Below are positions 14,937-16,125 of a DNA stretch of 16,125 nucleotides, in pieces (the first letter of the stretch is position 1; every line of letters begins with the position of its first letter). This DNA is from Treponema sp. (lineage in GTDB: Bacteria; Spirochaetota; Spirochaetia; Treponematales; Breznakiellaceae), in contig JAISEB010000067.1 in assembly GCA_031264395.1 (NCBI GenBank), positions 1 through 16,125 on the forward strand, written 5' to 3'. A model generated the notes under the pieces. It had not been told where the DNA came from. It did no database searches and was given only the letters and a program-made list of their open reading frames with translations. Made by a program: the position numbers and the translations under genes.

Positions 14937-15980
14937 ATGAAGGCCATCGTATACCACAGAGCAAATGAATTCTCGCTTGAAGATACCGCAATCCCGGAAT
15001 GCGGCGATGATCAGGCGCTGATACGGGTCAAATCCTGCGGTATCTGCAAGACCGACGTTCATATACATCAAGGCCACTTCACCTCGCGCTTCCCCCTTGT
15101 TCCGGGCCATGAATTTTCAGGCATTGTCGAAAAGACAGGTAAACGGGCCGGAAACCTTGCCGCCGGGGATCGTGTCGTAGCCGACAACGCCTCCCTCTGC
15201 GGGGACTGTTATTACTGCCGCCGGGACAAGCCGCTGTACTGCGAGAATTTTCATTCGCTGGGCGTCAATGGTCCCGGCGGCTTTGCCGATTTTGTGGTGG
15301 TCGATGCGAACAAGGTTTTCAGGATACCGGACGATCTGGATTTTGACCGTGCCTCGTTTACTGAACCTGTCGCCTGTGCCGTCCATGGAATGGATCGCAT
15401 CGGCGCGCAATGCGGTGATCAGGCGCTGATATTCGGCGCGGGGCCGGCGGGAATTATTCTGGCCCAGCTTCTCCAGCTTGGCGGGGCTTCGGACGTGCTC
15501 CTTGCCGCGCCAACGCTGTTCAAGCTGAAAGCTGCCGAAGAACTGGGAATACGGGAAACCCTGCAGATAAGCCGCGGTGATCATGCGGCCAACGAGAAGT
15601 TGATACGGGAACGGTACCCCAAGGGCTTTGATATCGTAATAGACGCCACCGGTGCAGGCGCTGTGGCAGGACAATGTTTCAGGTTCGCCAAAAAAGGGGC
15701 CAAAATAATTTTTTACGGTGTCTACAACGAAAGCGAAACCATCGCGATGAATCCGTACCGGATATTCGCCGATGAGTTAACCGTAATTGGTTCCTGTGCG
15801 CAGACCCATTGTTTTCCACGGGCGCTGCAGTACCTGACAAAAAACACCGTCCGGGTCGACACCCTGATTTCCCGTCATTACCGGCTGGAAGAATACGCTA
15901 CCGCCCTGGACACGGTCATTTCCGGAAAAGAAAGCCTCAAGGTTATCATCAATCCCGGTTCCTGCCGGTACAGCAAGTGA
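14937..15980 (+). CDS. Zinc-dependent medium-chain sugar alcohol-type dehydrogenase
   Basis: This 347-residue protein has the full medium-chain dehydrogenase layout. The catalytic zinc site is Cys37, His58, Glu59 and Glu142 (CGICKTDVH, PGHEFSG, EPVACAVHG). The structural zinc site is Cys87, Cys90, Cys93 and Cys101. The Rossmann motif GAGPAG is at 166-171. The family includes sorbitol, xylitol, arabitol and threonine dehydrogenases; sequence style is closest to the polyol group (arabitol or sorbitol type). Ala190 stands at the end of the second beta strand where NAD-specific members usually have Asp, so NADP use is possible. AGAGGAA lies just before the ATG, 12 bases after the alpha-glucosidase stop, so it is the last gene of the operon. 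Its likely task is oxidation or reduction of the released sugar, but the substrate cannot be read from sequence. Confidence 0.9.
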   Translation: MKAIVYHRANEFSLEDTAIPECGDDQALIRVKSCGICKTDVHIHQGHFTSRFPLVPGHEFSGIVEKTGKRAGNLAAGDRVVADNASLCGDCYYCRRDKPLYCENFHSLGVNGPGGFADFVVVDANKVFRIPDDLDFDRASFTEPVACAVHGMDRIGAQCGDQALIFGAGPAGIILAQLLQLGGASDVLLAAPTLFKLKAAEELGIRETLQISRGDHAANEKLIRERYPKGFDIVIDATGAGAVAGQCFRFAKKGAKIIFYGVYNESETIAMNPYRIFADELTVIGSCAQTHCFPRALQYLTKNTVRVDTLISRHYRLEEYATALDTVISGKESLKVIINPGSCRYSK

Positions 15981-16012
15981 GACTAAACCGGACCATCGAA
16001 TAAAACACAGGA

Positions 16013-16041
16013 TTGACAATACCCGTCTCTTTGGATATGTT
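16013..16041 (+). promoter_or_regulatory. Sigma-70 promoter of the next transcription unit
   Basis: A perfect TTGACA (16013-16018), a 17-base spacer and TATGTT (16036-16041) form a good promoter, starting 33 bases after the dehydrogenase stop. No terminator hairpin was seen between that stop and this promoter. Confidence 0.6.
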
Positions 16042-16099
16042 TTGTAATCAGTATGGGCTACCGGAGTGACAGGTAGACAGGAAAATCAGACGGCTTGCC

Positions 16100-16125
16100 A
16101 TGGAACAGTTTGCCCGCGAAAATAA
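16100..16125 (+). CDS. Possible first codons of the next gene, cut by window end
   Basis: An ATG at 16100 opens a frame (Met-Glu-Gln-Phe-Ala-Arg-Glu-Asn) that stays open to the window edge, about 55 bases after the predicted transcription start. No convincing ribosome site precedes it, and eight codons are too few to assign a product. Confidence 0.25.

Noticed and set aside
15981..16012. Terminator after the dehydrogenase gene
   Set aside because: No inverted repeat followed by a T run could be found between the stop codon and the next promoter.

Overview
The window is a GC-rich bacterial segment of about 16 kb with tightly packed genes, mostly carbohydrate uptake and breakdown plus a few housekeeping genes. 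The source is probably a spirochaete related to the termite-gut or free-living Treponema/Spirochaeta group. That assignment rests on overall gene style, a sugar ABC transporter without a local ATPase and loose lipobox-like signal peptides. It is an impression, not a proof. No rRNA, tRNA, CRISPR array, transposase or phage gene was seen.

Left part (1-4643). A glycoside hydrolase family 31 (GH31) gene, cut by the left edge, ends at 2154 near two small hairpins. It converges on two leftward genes that overlap by 32 bases: a CNNM/CorC-type membrane protein with CBS domains, followed by a YbaK-type aminoacyl-tRNA deacylase. Divergent from these is a small secreted protein behind a clear sigma-70 promoter. 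It has one Cys and a downstream Gln in a context that resembles thioester domains.

Middle (4598-7049). Two leftward genes follow: a xylose isomerase-like enzyme and, after it, an AraC-family regulator with its own promoter. The regulator's 3' end overlaps the 3' end of the secreted-protein gene by 46 bases. Upstream of the isomerase is a 278-base divergent control region. It holds a 35-base palindrome, three copies of a GATTAAT-containing element and a perfect TATAAT for the rightward operon.

Right part (7050-15980). One rightward operon encodes a sugar-binding protein, two ABC permeases, a YicI-type GH31 enzyme (alpha-xylosidase group), an alpha-glucosidase-type GH31 enzyme and a zinc-dependent medium-chain sugar alcohol-type dehydrogenase. 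A strong promoter-like sequence at 16013-16041 starts the next unit, which runs off the window.

Working model (inference): the transporter imports a short alpha-linked oligosaccharide. The two GH31 enzymes remove alpha-xylosyl and alpha-glucosyl residues. The isomerase and dehydrogenase process the released sugar, and the AraC protein, which senses an effector through its cupin-like N-terminus, acts on the divergent region. An alpha-xyloside such as isoprimeverose from xyloglucan would fit. However, sugar-pocket residues of the YicI homologue and a metal ligand of the isomerase differ from the characterised enzymes, so the real substrate may be another sugar.
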